Source: an uncultured Oribacterium sp. (GTDB lineage Bacteria; Bacillota; Clostridia; Lachnospirales; Lachnospiraceae). From it: a stretch of 5,506 bases of DNA. The notes below the pieces were generated by a model, which was given only the letters and a program-made list of their open reading frames with translations, was not told the DNA's origin and made no database searches. Positions within the stretch are counted from its first letter, which is position 1; the number at the start of each line of letters is the position of its first letter. Of the stretch, positions 1 through 5,506 are shown piece by piece. A program made the position numbers and the translations under genes. The stretch is from the NCBI GenBank assembly GCA_900772695.1, contig CAAGRO010000018.1, positions 1 through 5,506 on the forward strand. The letters are read 5' to 3'.

Positions 1-31
1 ATTTACTCCATTAAATAGTTTGCAATTGGCG

Positions 32-76
32 AAAAAAACAGCCGGAGTACATCCTCATGTCTCCAGCTGTTTTTTT
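32..76 (-). terminator. Rho-independent terminator after the exported CYTH-like gene
   Basis: Read on the minus strand, an 11-bp stem (AACAGCTGGAG paired with CTCCGGCTGTT, one G-U wobble) continues through an inner ACAU/AUGU stem to a GAGG loop with a single bulged A, and is followed by a run of seven U. The A-run before the stem lies directly at the TGA stop of the gene ending at 76. On the plus strand the same hairpin has one C-A mismatch but still carries a T-run, so it may also stop transcription from the left. Confidence 0.9.
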
Positions 77-936
77 CATCCCAAATATGCATCCAAAATC
101 ATCTGTGTCTTTAAGGAATCTTCATGTTTTAAAATCCCCATCTCATCTAAATCATCCATCAATCTCGATCTGAGTTCATTAGCTCCGTTGTAATCATCTT
201 CTTTGAATGATACTTCCGTTATATATGTAATTTCTCCACTGTTCTGATTTTCAATTGGCATAATTTCAATATCGATATCTGTACCGTCATATTTCCCTTC
301 ATACCTGTAGCAGTATACCGGTCCTGCTTTTTGGGCATCATCAATGATCTCTTTGCCCCAATTCTTATATAGCCAGTCTTCCTCTTTTCCTGGCATCCTG
401 TCCTTGATCATATCAATTGCCGCATTCCTTTTCGGGAGTTCCAAATCATCGTATCCTTTACTGGATTCTTCTTTCTTACATGACAAGCTAAGCGTCATTT
501 TAGAATAACCCCAATCGATTTCTGCCGAATAATTCGTATCCGTTGCGTCAAAGCCTTCCTGATTTGCCAATGTAAGGCCTTTTTCCGTATTTCCGTCCTG
601 TATTGGATATCGTTTTTTATAAGTCAGCTCGAAGTCTGATTTTCCCTCTTTTACCCGGATTCTATTAATCCAGCCTTGGCTGTTAAAATCCTGTGTTTCA
701 GTATCCAGATACAAAATACCCATAGTCAGATAATCTGAACTCGTTTCAAAATAATTCCTATACTCCTTCTTCAACCGTTGATCCTTGTTCAATACCTGAT
801 CGGAATCCAGCAAAAACTTGACCTCATAGGTTGGGACCATATTTTCAGCAGCATAAACAGTGTGCGGAGCCACAGTTGTCATCAACATTGCCGCAAGTAC
901 GAATATTCCTGCTGCCTTTCTGAACGCTTTTACCAT
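76..936 (-). CDS. Exported protein with a CYTH/VTC-like (triphosphate tunnel) domain, function unknown
   Basis: This 286-residue protein starts with a Sec signal peptide: basic Lys3-Arg6-Lys7, a hydrophobic core at about 9-23, and a likely cleavage after Val27-Tyr28-Ala29. There is no lipobox, sortase motif or later membrane segment, so it is probably released or loosely held outside the membrane. The mature part reads like a CYTH/VTC domain: TYEVK at 36-40 in the place of ExExK (first Glu replaced by Thr), YLDT at 76-79, RIR at 92-94, LTYKKRY at 104-110, IDIEI at 221-225, EVSF at 241-244, and a closing helix with a conserved-looking SLK near 274-276. Known members of this fold bind or cleave triphosphates, polyphosphate, thiamine triphosphate or make cAMP, using a tunnel lined by Glu, Lys and Arg and one or two metal ions. 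Here some acidic residues are missing, so it may bind rather than catalyse. The ATG is supported by AAAGGA at 946-951. It follows the permease gene by 22 bp with no terminator between, yet its DNA is much more AT-rich. The fold call is by eye from motifs. A generic secreted hypothetical protein is the fallback. Confidence 0.85.
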   Translation of the reverse strand: MVKAFRKAAGIFVLAAMLMTTVAPHTVYAAENMVPTYEVKFLLDSDQVLNKDQRLKKEYRNYFETSSDYLTMGILYLDTETQDFNSQGWINRIRVKEGKSDFELTYKKRYPIQDGNTEKGLTLANQEGFDATDTNYSAEIDWGYSKMTLSLSCKKEESSKGYDDLELPKRNAAIDMIKDRMPGKEEDWLYKNWGKEIIDDAQKAGPVYCYRYEGKYDGTDIDIEIMPIENQNSGEITYITEVSFKEDDYNGANELRSRLMDDLDEMGILKHEDSLKTQMILDAYLG

Positions 937-958
937 AGTATTTTATCCTTTCTTCATT

Positions 959-2620
959 CTATTCTTTCTGTGCTTTTCCGGTCACGTAATGAAACACCAG
1001 CAGTGCCGTGGTGGTGATCAGTACGCACAGCACAGCCATGGCCATGCCGAGGGATACACTGCCCTGTTCGAATTCGCGGTTGATGTAGGTGGATACCACG
1101 AGGACGTTCGGAGGCGCGATCAGGGAGGCGGTGACCAGCTCACGGAAGGCGATGATGAAGATCATCATCCAGCCGGCGAAGATGCCGCGCGAGATCATCG
1201 GGAGCGTGATGCGGCGGAAAACATAGGACGGAGATCCGCCGAAGGTCCTGCCGGCTTCCAGCAGGCTTCCGTTGATCTGCGTAAATGCGGAGCTTACATA
1301 CTGCACGGTATACGGGAGATACAGCACGACGTAGGCCAGCACCATGATACCGATCGTGTTATAGAGCGGAATCACCCGGTAAATCGCATTCCAGAACAGC
1401 ATGATGCCGATGACGAGGACGATGCTCGGCAGCATTTCCGGGAGCAGACTGATCCCTTCCAGTGCCTTTTTGCCAATGCCTCTGGCCCTCTGCACCGTCA
1501 CAACCACCGCAGTACCGATGACGGAACAGATCGTCGCGGAGGAAATCGCCAGGAACAGGCTGCACCAGATAGCGTCGAGCGCCTTTCCGGTCGAAAACAG
1601 CTCGATGTAATGATCGAAGGTGAAATTTCCTGCAGCGAGTCCATAGCCCCGGAGCTTGATGAGCGAGGTCGAAATAATCGAAAAATACGGAACGCCGATG
1701 GCGATCAGCACCACAAGCAGTACCCACAGCCAGGCCAGCATCTGTCCGACACGAGAAAGCTCAGTGCGCGCCGGACGGCTGCCCTTCCCGCTCACCAGGC
1801 GATAGCTCGTGCGACTCGTGATGTAGTTCTGCAGGAGCCACATGCCCATGCAGATGCAGATCAGCACCGAGGACAGGCTCGCGGATCGTCCGAAATCGAT
1901 CGGTGCCGTCGTAGAGTAGCGATGAATATCGGTCGTGAACACGTAAAAGCCGATCCGTCGTCCCAATGTATACGGTGTGCCATATTCGGACAATGTCTTC
2001 ACGAAGACGAGCAGCGCGCCGATGGCATAATTACCGGTAAGCAGCGGAGCGAAGATCCTGCGTAAGCGCATCCCGAAATCTGCGCCGAACACTGCACCGC
2101 TCTCTTCCAGACTGGCCGGGATATTCAGCATGGCGTTTTTCAGCATGGTCATGAGAAACGGAAAGACATGGAGGCTCATCACCAGCACCAGTCCGCCGAA
2201 GCAGAAAAAGCCCTCTGACCATGCGCCCGTCCATGGAAACAGCTGCTGAAAGAGTCCTCTCTTCTGCATGAACAGGATCCAGCCCATCGACGCGATGTAC
2301 GGCGGCGTCATGAACGGAATCATGAAAATGATGTCCAGCCAGCCATGCTTCGCAAGCTGTGTCCTCGCGAGCAGATACGCGGTCGGAACTGCAATCAACG
2401 TCGAGCACAGTACAACACAGATGCCCAGCAGAAGCGAATTGCATACGGTCTCTACATTGTCCGCACTTATAATCGTCGCCCATGCCTGATACAGATTCAG
2501 GCGGCCATCTGTGATGACCGCCTGCGCAAATACTGTAATCAAAGGGCATAGAATCAAACCGGTAAGCAGTAAAATCAAGAGAATCTGTGGCAGATTCCAT
2601 TTTCGTCCTGTTGATATCAT
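959..2620 (-). CDS. ABC importer permease, fused two-domain type (FbpB/COG1178-like)
   Basis: This 553-residue integral membrane protein forms the whole translocation channel in one chain. About twelve hydrophobic segments can be seen (near 12-36, 61-86, 95-117, 138-163, 193-213, 247-266, 292-316, 351-376, 394-412, 420-441, 475-495 and 524-546), in two halves joined by a basic, polar linker at about 268-291. Each half carries the cytoplasmic EAA coupling loop that docks on the ATPase: LEESGAVFGADFG from 171 and LLEAGRTFGGSPS from 453, each followed by paired arginines. This duplicated layout and length are typical of ferric-iron, aminoethylphosphonate and thiamine-type importers. The start ATG is 10 bp after the stop of the binding-protein gene, and the stop is TAG. 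The gene is complete, GC-rich like the other two transporter genes, and shows no frameshift. The class is certain. The substrate cannot be read from the permease. Confidence 0.95.
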   Translation of the reverse strand: MISTGRKWNLPQILLILLLTGLILCPLITVFAQAVITDGRLNLYQAWATIISADNVETVCNSLLLGICVVLCSTLIAVPTAYLLARTQLAKHGWLDIIFMIPFMTPPYIASMGWILFMQKRGLFQQLFPWTGAWSEGFFCFGGLVLVMSLHVFPFLMTMLKNAMLNIPASLEESGAVFGADFGMRLRRIFAPLLTGNYAIGALLVFVKTLSEYGTPYTLGRRIGFYVFTTDIHRYSTTAPIDFGRSASLSSVLICICMGMWLLQNYITSRTSYRLVSGKGSRPARTELSRVGQMLAWLWVLLVVLIAIGVPYFSIISTSLIKLRGYGLAAGNFTFDHYIELFSTGKALDAIWCSLFLAISSATICSVIGTAVVVTVQRARGIGKKALEGISLLPEMLPSIVLVIGIMLFWNAIYRVIPLYNTIGIMVLAYVVLYLPYTVQYVSSAFTQINGSLLEAGRTFGGSPSYVFRRITLPMISRGIFAGWMMIFIIAFRELVTASLIAPPNVLVVSTYINREFEQGSVSLGMAMAVLCVLITTTALLVFHYVTGKAQKE

Positions 2621-2626
2621 AGCATA

Positions 2627-2632
2627 TTCCTT
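2627..2632 (-). promoter_or_regulatory. Ribosome binding site of the permease, overlapping the upstream stop codon
   Basis: AAGGAA on the minus strand sits 6 bases before the permease ATG and shares two bases with the TAA stop (2631-2633) of the binding-protein gene. This supports the chosen ATG and suggests that ribosomes finishing the lipoprotein help initiate the permease (translational coupling, inferred). Confidence 0.75.
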
Positions 2633-3719
2633 ACTTGCAGAGGCTGTTCAGCTTCGCTGCAGTGTCGGATGCGACGCTCATCATCTTCTCCCAGTCCGTT
2701 GGGATGGTCGGGATGTCGGAGAGATTCGTACGATTTTCGCACTGTACATCGCTGCGTCCCGGAAGGAGATACGCATCTGCCACCAGCTTCTGTGCTTCAT
2801 CACTGAACAGGAAATCCACAAATGCCTTTGCGTTGTCCATGTTCGGTGCAGTCTTCAGAATCATCGCCGGACGCGGATTTACGACCGTACCACTGGCTGG
2901 ATAATAGATGTTGAGCGGCTCGCCCTTCTTCATAGAGGAGTATGCATTGTAATCTACACCGGCGATCAGGATACCCTTCTCACCCGTCGTGACCGCTTCA
3001 AGTGCAGCCTTGTTGGCACCTGGAACAGTCAGACCATTGTCTGCCCAGCCCTGCATGATTTCGTCACCGTTTTCTGTACCGGTGACGAGGCCAGCAAGGA
3101 AGTCCTTACATGCACCGGACTTTTCCGGATCCGGAATCGCAATCAGATCCTTATACTTCGCATCGGAAAGCTCCGACCAGTCAGCACTGAGCTCCGGCAC
3201 GACCGTGGTGTTATAGATGACACCGACCGCGGATGCGCTGTAGCCGAAAAGGGTATCATCTGCGTCGATCCAGCCTGCATTGATCTTATCTGCTTCCGCC
3301 GGGGTATAGCTCTCGAGCTGGCCATCCGCCTTCATGTTGAGACCATCCGACCAGGAGGCGAGGATGACGACATCCGCCACCGGATTTGCCTGCTCTGCCT
3401 CGAGACGTGCGAGGATCTCGCCGGTCGTTCCCTGGAACTGCTCGACCTCGACGCCGGTCTTCTCGGTGAAGGCCGCTGCGAGCTTATCGGCGAGTCCGGA
3501 TGGGCTCGGCATATAAACGGTCACCTTGCCGGAGAGCTTCTGATCGGCTGCTGTGGTCTCGGCGGCCTGCGCGGTCGTCTCGGCTGCCGTCGTGTCGGCT
3601 GCTGCGGTCTGGGTGGTTTCTGCGGCTGTCGTTGCGACTGTTTCTGCCGGCTGTGCTGCGCCACAGGCAGTCAGGCACAGGCACATCGCTAAAAGAATGG
3701 ATGTTGTACGCTTTTTCAT
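2631..3719 (-). CDS. Solute-binding lipoprotein of an ABC importer (COG1840, Fe(III)/phosphonate-type)
   Basis: This 362-residue protein captures the transported solute at the outer face of the membrane. A lipoprotein signal ends in the lipobox Leu16-Thr17-Ala18-Cys19, so the mature protein should be lipid-anchored. Residues 20-60 form a Thr/Ala/Glu linker, and the two-lobed binding domain runs from about 62 to the end. Family signs are VYMPSPSG near 68-75, ADVVILAS at 115-122, GVIYN at 166-170, IPDPEKSGA at 195-203, the VVNPRPAMILKTAPN stretch at 279-293 followed by NAKAFVDFLFS, and DEAQKLV at 307-313. These match the iron(III)/2-aminoethylphosphonate/small-anion group. At the place where classical ferric-binding proteins carry adjacent metal-binding tyrosines, this protein reads AGVDYNAY (253-260), so ferric iron is possible but not shown. 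Its ATG overlaps the TGA of the ATPase gene (ATGA at 3716-3719), with AGAGG at 3730-3734 as ribosome site. Confidence 0.93.
   Translation of the reverse strand: MKKRTTSILLAMCLCLTACGAAQPAETVATTAAETTQTAAADTTAAETTAQAAETTAADQKLSGKVTVYMPSPSGLADKLAAAFTEKTGVEVEQFQGTTGEILARLEAEQANPVADVVILASWSDGLNMKADGQLESYTPAEADKINAGWIDADDTLFGYSASAVGVIYNTTVVPELSADWSELSDAKYKDLIAIPDPEKSGACKDFLAGLVTGTENGDEIMQGWADNGLTVPGANKAALEAVTTGEKGILIAGVDYNAYSSMKKGEPLNIYYPASGTVVNPRPAMILKTAPNMDNAKAFVDFLFSDEAQKLVADAYLLPGRSDVQCENRTNLSDIPTIPTDWEKMMSVASDTAAKLNSLCK
3540..3659 (-). repeat. Low-complexity AAETT-type linker repeat inside the lipoprotein gene
   Basis: Residues 21-60 of the lipoprotein are built almost only from Ala, Thr, Glu, Asp and Gln. 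AAETT occurs at 32-36, 45-49 and 52-56, with the variant AADTT at 40-44. It is a flexible tether between the lipidated cysteine and the binding domain, and such linkers often vary in repeat number between strains. The length-variation point is an expectation and cannot be seen in one sequence. Confidence 0.7.
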
Positions 3720-4693
3720 GCTGATAAAACCTCTTTTCTCTGAAAAGTAATAAGCTGTTTAGGATCTATGTAAATGGTCATCTGCTCACCAGGTTTTAGT
3801 TTCTGGCTGCTGTGGATGGTCCACGTTACATCATGGTACTGAAGGGTGATTTCATAGCTGCTGCCGAGATACTGCGCCATCTTTACCGGGAGCGTGTACT
3901 GTATACCCGTGGCGGTCGCGGTCTGTGACACTGCCTCCGGACGGAACATTTCCCCGTCGTTCAGCCAGTTGGACCTGCCGACGAAACGTGCCACGAACGC
4001 CGTCGCCGGATGGTGATAGATCGTTTCCGGATCGGCATACTGCTCCACGTAGCCTGCATTGAGCACCGCGATCCGATTACTCATGCTCATCGCCTCGGTC
4101 TGGTCATGGGTGACAAATACAGAAGTGATTCCGAGGGCAGCCGTGAGTTCCGTGAGCTCATGGCGCATCTCCTCACGGAGGAGGGCATCCAGCGCGGAAA
4201 GCGGCTCATCGAAAAGGATGCAGCCCGGCTGGACGGCGATGGCACGGGCAAAGGCCACGCGCTGCTGCTGCCCGCCTGAAAGCTGGTGCGGATAGCGCTT
4301 CTCGAAATCCTCGAGATGCACGGTGCGCAGTGCTTCGCGCACTCGCTCATCGAGGTGATCTGTATCCTTCCGGGCACGTAAGCCGAAGGCGACATTTTCA
4401 AACGCCGTCATATGCGGCCAGAGCGCGAAGTCCTGAAACACGAAGCCGAGCTTCCGCTTCTCCGGGGGCAGGTTGATCTTCTGTGCTTTCGAAAACACGC
4501 AGGTCTGATCGAGCCAGATTTCGCCATCATCCGGCGTTTCCAGCCCGGCGATCATGCGAAGAAGGGTCGTCTTGCCGCAGCCGGATGGCCCCAGCAGGGT
4601 CGTAAAGCTGCCATCTGCGATCGTCAGCGTCGTCGGATGGATCACCTGCCGATGCTCGAAGCTCTTTGTAATATTGATAAGACGAATTTCCAT
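3716..4693 (-). CDS. ABC importer ATP-binding protein (FbpC/PotA-like, with C-terminal TOBE region)
   Basis: This cytoplasmic ATPase powers the importer and leads the operon. With the longer start at 4705 it would have 329 residues; from the preferred start it has 325. Motifs, numbered from the longer form: Walker A GPSGCGKTT at 39-47, Q-loop Gln91 in FQDFALWPHM, signature LSGGQQQR at 142-149, Walker B CILFDE at 162-167 with catalytic Glu167, D-loop SALD at 170-173, and switch His200 in FVTHDQTEAM. All catalytic residues are present. Residues from about 240 on form the smaller TOBE-like regulatory/dimer region typical of sugar, spermidine and iron importers. The start at 4693 is preferred because GAGGA lies 5 bases upstream and the protein then begins MEIRLINITKSF, as usual in the family; the ATG at 4703-4705 overlaps that Shine-Dalgarno site and has only a badly spaced GGGAA before it. 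The TGA stop overlaps the next gene's ATG, implying coupled translation. Confidence 0.95.
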   Translation of the reverse strand: MEIRLINITKSFEHRQVIHPTTLTIADGSFTTLLGPSGCGKTTLLRMIAGLETPDDGEIWLDQTCVFSKAQKINLPPEKRKLGFVFQDFALWPHMTAFENVAFGLRARKDTDHLDERVREALRTVHLEDFEKRYPHQLSGGQQQRVAFARAIAVQPGCILFDEPLSALDALLREEMRHELTELTAALGITSVFVTHDQTEAMSMSNRIAVLNAGYVEQYADPETIYHHPATAFVARFVGRSNWLNDGEMFRPEAVSQTATATGIQYTLPVKMAQYLGSSYEITLQYHDVTWTIHSSQKLKPGEQMTIYIDPKQLITFQRKEVLSA

Positions 4694-4698
4694 ACGGT

Positions 4699-4703
4699 TC
4701 CTC
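4699..4703 (-). promoter_or_regulatory. Ribosome binding site that decides the ATPase start
   Basis: GAGGA on the minus strand lies 5 bases before the ATG at 4691-4693. The alternative upstream ATG (4703-4705) shares a base with this site and lacks a well-spaced one of its own, so the shorter protein is preferred. Confidence 0.65.
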
Positions 4704-4709
4704 ATTTCC

Positions 4710-4786
4710 CAGATGTCTATTATTTAACGCCCGAAATGTAAATATGTGTGTCGGAAGAAGTAAAATCTGTGTATAAATAACATCTG
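4710..4786. repeat. Interrupted inverted repeat in the operon leader
   Basis: TAAATAACATCTG at 4774-4786 is the inverse complement of the sequence at 4710-4726, apart from a 4-base insertion: CAGATGT, then CTAT, then TATTTA. All 13 bases pair, enclosing about 47 bases. In a minus-strand transcript it could form a stem with a 4-base bulge whose 3' arm ends 6 bases before the ATPase Shine-Dalgarno site. In DNA it could be a pair of operator half-sites. The surrounding stretch 4706-4833 is AT-rich and must hold the operon promoter, but I see no convincing -35/-10 pair and no recognisable Fur or DtxR box. Confidence 0.5.
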
Positions 4787-4833
4787 CATAGTGGCGAACG
4801 TAGGCGATCATCTCGATAAATACAGGAGTACTG

Positions 4834-4874
4834 AAAAAGCTCAGAGCCGACGTGTTCGTCAGTTCTGAGCTTTT
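4834..4874 (-). terminator. Rho-independent terminator after the heavy-metal ATPase
   Basis: An uninterrupted 11-bp stem (AAAAGCTCAGA at 4835-4845 with TCTGAGCTTTT at 4864-4874) extends inward through UGACG/CGUCG to an AACA loop, with one A-C mismatch. On the minus strand it is followed by a U-run of five. It lies about 60 bases after the ATPase stop and separates that unit from the ABC operon. The A and T runs on both sides mean it could also act on plus-strand transcripts. Confidence 0.88.
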
Positions 4875-4933
4875 GGGGTACGCATCTCCACTTTTAAGGA
4901 ATGGGCGATGCCTGTTCTTCATATGCTGTTTTC

Positions 4934-5506
4934 TTATATCGTCCGCTTGATGGTGAGCAGTCGCATCGAGTTCAGGATGCAGAGGACGGCGACGCCGACG
5001 TCTCCGAAGACGGCGATCCACATGTTCGTGAGGCCGAAGGCGGTCAGCACGAGGATGAGGATCTTCACGAAGAGGGCGAAGACGATGTTCTGGGTCGAGA
5101 TGGCGACGGTGCGGCGGGCGATGCGGATGACGATCGGGATGCGTGCGAGGTCGTCGTCCATGATGACGATGTCGGCGGCTTCGATCGCGGCGTCGGAGCC
5201 CATCGAGCCCATCGCGATGCCGACGTCCGCGCGGGCCAGCACCGGTGCGTCGTTGATGCCGTCGCCGATGAAGGCGAGCTCTGCCCTGTCCTGCTGCCGT
5301 CCGTGATGGTCGAGCTCCGTCAGCAGTACTTCGACCTTTTCGACCTTCTCCTGCGGGAGCAGGTCGGTGTACACATAGTCGAGCCCGAGCTCCTGTCCGA
5401 CCGCCTCGCCGACGGCCTTCCGGTCACCGGTGAGCATCACGACGTTCTGCACGCCCTCGCGCTTCATCTCGGCGATGGCGTCCTTCGCCTCCGGCTTCAG
5501 CTGATC
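4934..5506 (-). CDS. Heavy-metal-translocating P1B-type ATPase, C-terminal part (Zn/Cd/Pb type, ZntA/CadA-like)
   Basis: The reading frame is open to the window edge, so only the last 190 residues are visible of a protein usually 600-750 long. The visible part starts with DQLKPEA in the P-domain and then shows MLTGD (24-28 of the fragment) and the hinge GDGINDAP (81-88), which bind Mg and close the phosphorylation site. Two membrane helices follow (about 139-160 and 161-182). The first has Lys148 in NIVFALFVK and the second Asp169 in FGDVG; these correspond to the Lys and Asp that define the Zn/Cd/Pb subgroup in E. coli ZntA, in contrast to the NY and MxxS motifs of copper pumps. The protein would expel these divalent metals across the cytoplasmic membrane. 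The phosphorylated DKTGT Asp and any N-terminal metal-binding domain lie outside the window. A Met at 5465-5467 is internal, not the start. The gene ends in TAA, is very GC-rich and is a separate unit from the ABC operon. Confidence 0.95.
   Translation of the reverse strand, partial: DQLKPEAKDAIAEMKREGVQNVVMLTGDRKAVGEAVGQELGLDYVYTDLLPQEKVEKVEVLLTELDHHGRQQDRAELAFIGDGINDAPVLARADVGIAMGSMGSDAAIEAADIVIMDDDLARIPIVIRIARRTVAISTQNIVFALFVKILILVLTAFGLTNMWIAVFGDVGVAVLCILNSMRLLTIKRTI

Noticed and set aside
1..31. Possible feature left of the first terminator
   Set aside because: The 31 bases are AT-rich with no recognisable gene end, promoter or repeat, and are too short to judge.
860..2065. A 401-codon open frame on the plus strand opposite the permease
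   Set aside because: Its product is rich in His, Asp, Arg and Gln with no domain, signal or good ribosome site. It is the antisense shadow of a clearly real GC-rich membrane-protein gene.
2901..2906. Adjacent tyrosines (272-273) in the lipoprotein as a ferric-iron site
   Set aside because: They lie in the strand before the conserved family PxxG turn, which is shared by non-iron members, and not at the ferric ligand position about fifteen residues earlier.
2511..3692. A 393-codon open frame on the plus strand opposite the lipoprotein
   Set aside because: Low-information composition, including Gly/Arg/Cys runs that are just the complement of the Thr/Ala linker repeat. The minus-strand gene has full family motifs and coupled starts.
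4703..4705. Upstream ATG giving a four-residue longer ABC ATPase (MRNRMEIRL...)
   Set aside because: The ATG overlaps the well-placed GAGGA that serves the downstream ATG, and its own GGGAA is too close to work well. It remains possible but is less likely.
4706..4833. Fur- or DtxR-type iron-responsive operator in the leader
   Set aside because: No stretch resembles the GATAATGATAATCATTATC or TTAGGTTAGSCTAACCTAA consensus, so iron control cannot be claimed from the sequence.
4527..5021. A minus-strand 164-codon frame bridging the ABC ATPase, the leader and the metal ATPase
   Set aside because: It is out of frame with both real genes, runs through a strong terminator, and begins with an arginine-rich string derived from another frame of the metal ATPase.
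4908..5306. A plus-strand frame of 132 codons with an apparent AAGGA ribosome site at 4895-4899
   Set aside because: It is antisense to the conserved P-domain and membrane helices of the metal ATPase. The product is a Met/Arg/Ser-rich string typical of such shadows, and the ribosome-like site is likely chance.

Overview
All genes in this window read on the minus strand, so the biological order runs from high to low coordinates. The lipoprotein signal with a Thr/Ala/Glu-rich linker, the purine-rich Shine-Dalgarno sites and the tight gene packing suggest a fairly GC-rich member of the Firmicutes, probably Clostridia. This is an inference from style, not from a marker gene.

Layout from right to left. 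The window opens inside the C-terminal third of a P1B-type heavy-metal ATPase (4934-5506, truncated by the window edge). Its intrinsic metal-site residues (a membrane Lys and a membrane Asp) point to Zn/Cd/Pb export. A strong hairpin terminator (4834-4874) closes that unit. Next comes an AT-rich leader (about 4706-4833) that contains a long interrupted inverted repeat. A compact ABC-importer operon follows: ATPase (3716-4693), solute-binding lipoprotein (2631-3719, joined to the ATPase by an ATGA overlap) and a fused two-domain permease (959-2620, only 10 bp downstream, its Shine-Dalgarno overlapping the preceding stop codon). These three form a complete importer of the Fe(III)/aminoethylphosphonate/small-oxyanion class. 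The tandem tyrosine pair of classical ferric-binding proteins is not evident, so the substrate is left open.

Only 22 bp after the permease, with no terminator between, lies a 286-residue exported protein (76-936). Its sequence has the layout of the CYTH/VTC (triphosphate tunnel) fold: a degenerate ExExK strand, a YLDT strand, an RIR strand, an LTYKK strand and a late EVSF strand. It ends at a strong terminator (32-76). Sampled lines of this gene are roughly 33-47% GC, against about 60-65% in the sampled permease and metal-ATPase lines, so it looks like a late addition to the operon end.

Working model: one transcript from the 4706-4833 leader makes the importer and, at lower or coupled level, an extracytoplasmic CYTH-like protein. 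That protein may bind or process a phosphate-containing ligand at the cell surface. The importer assignment is solid. The CYTH assignment is a motif-level inference, and the functional link is a hypothesis.
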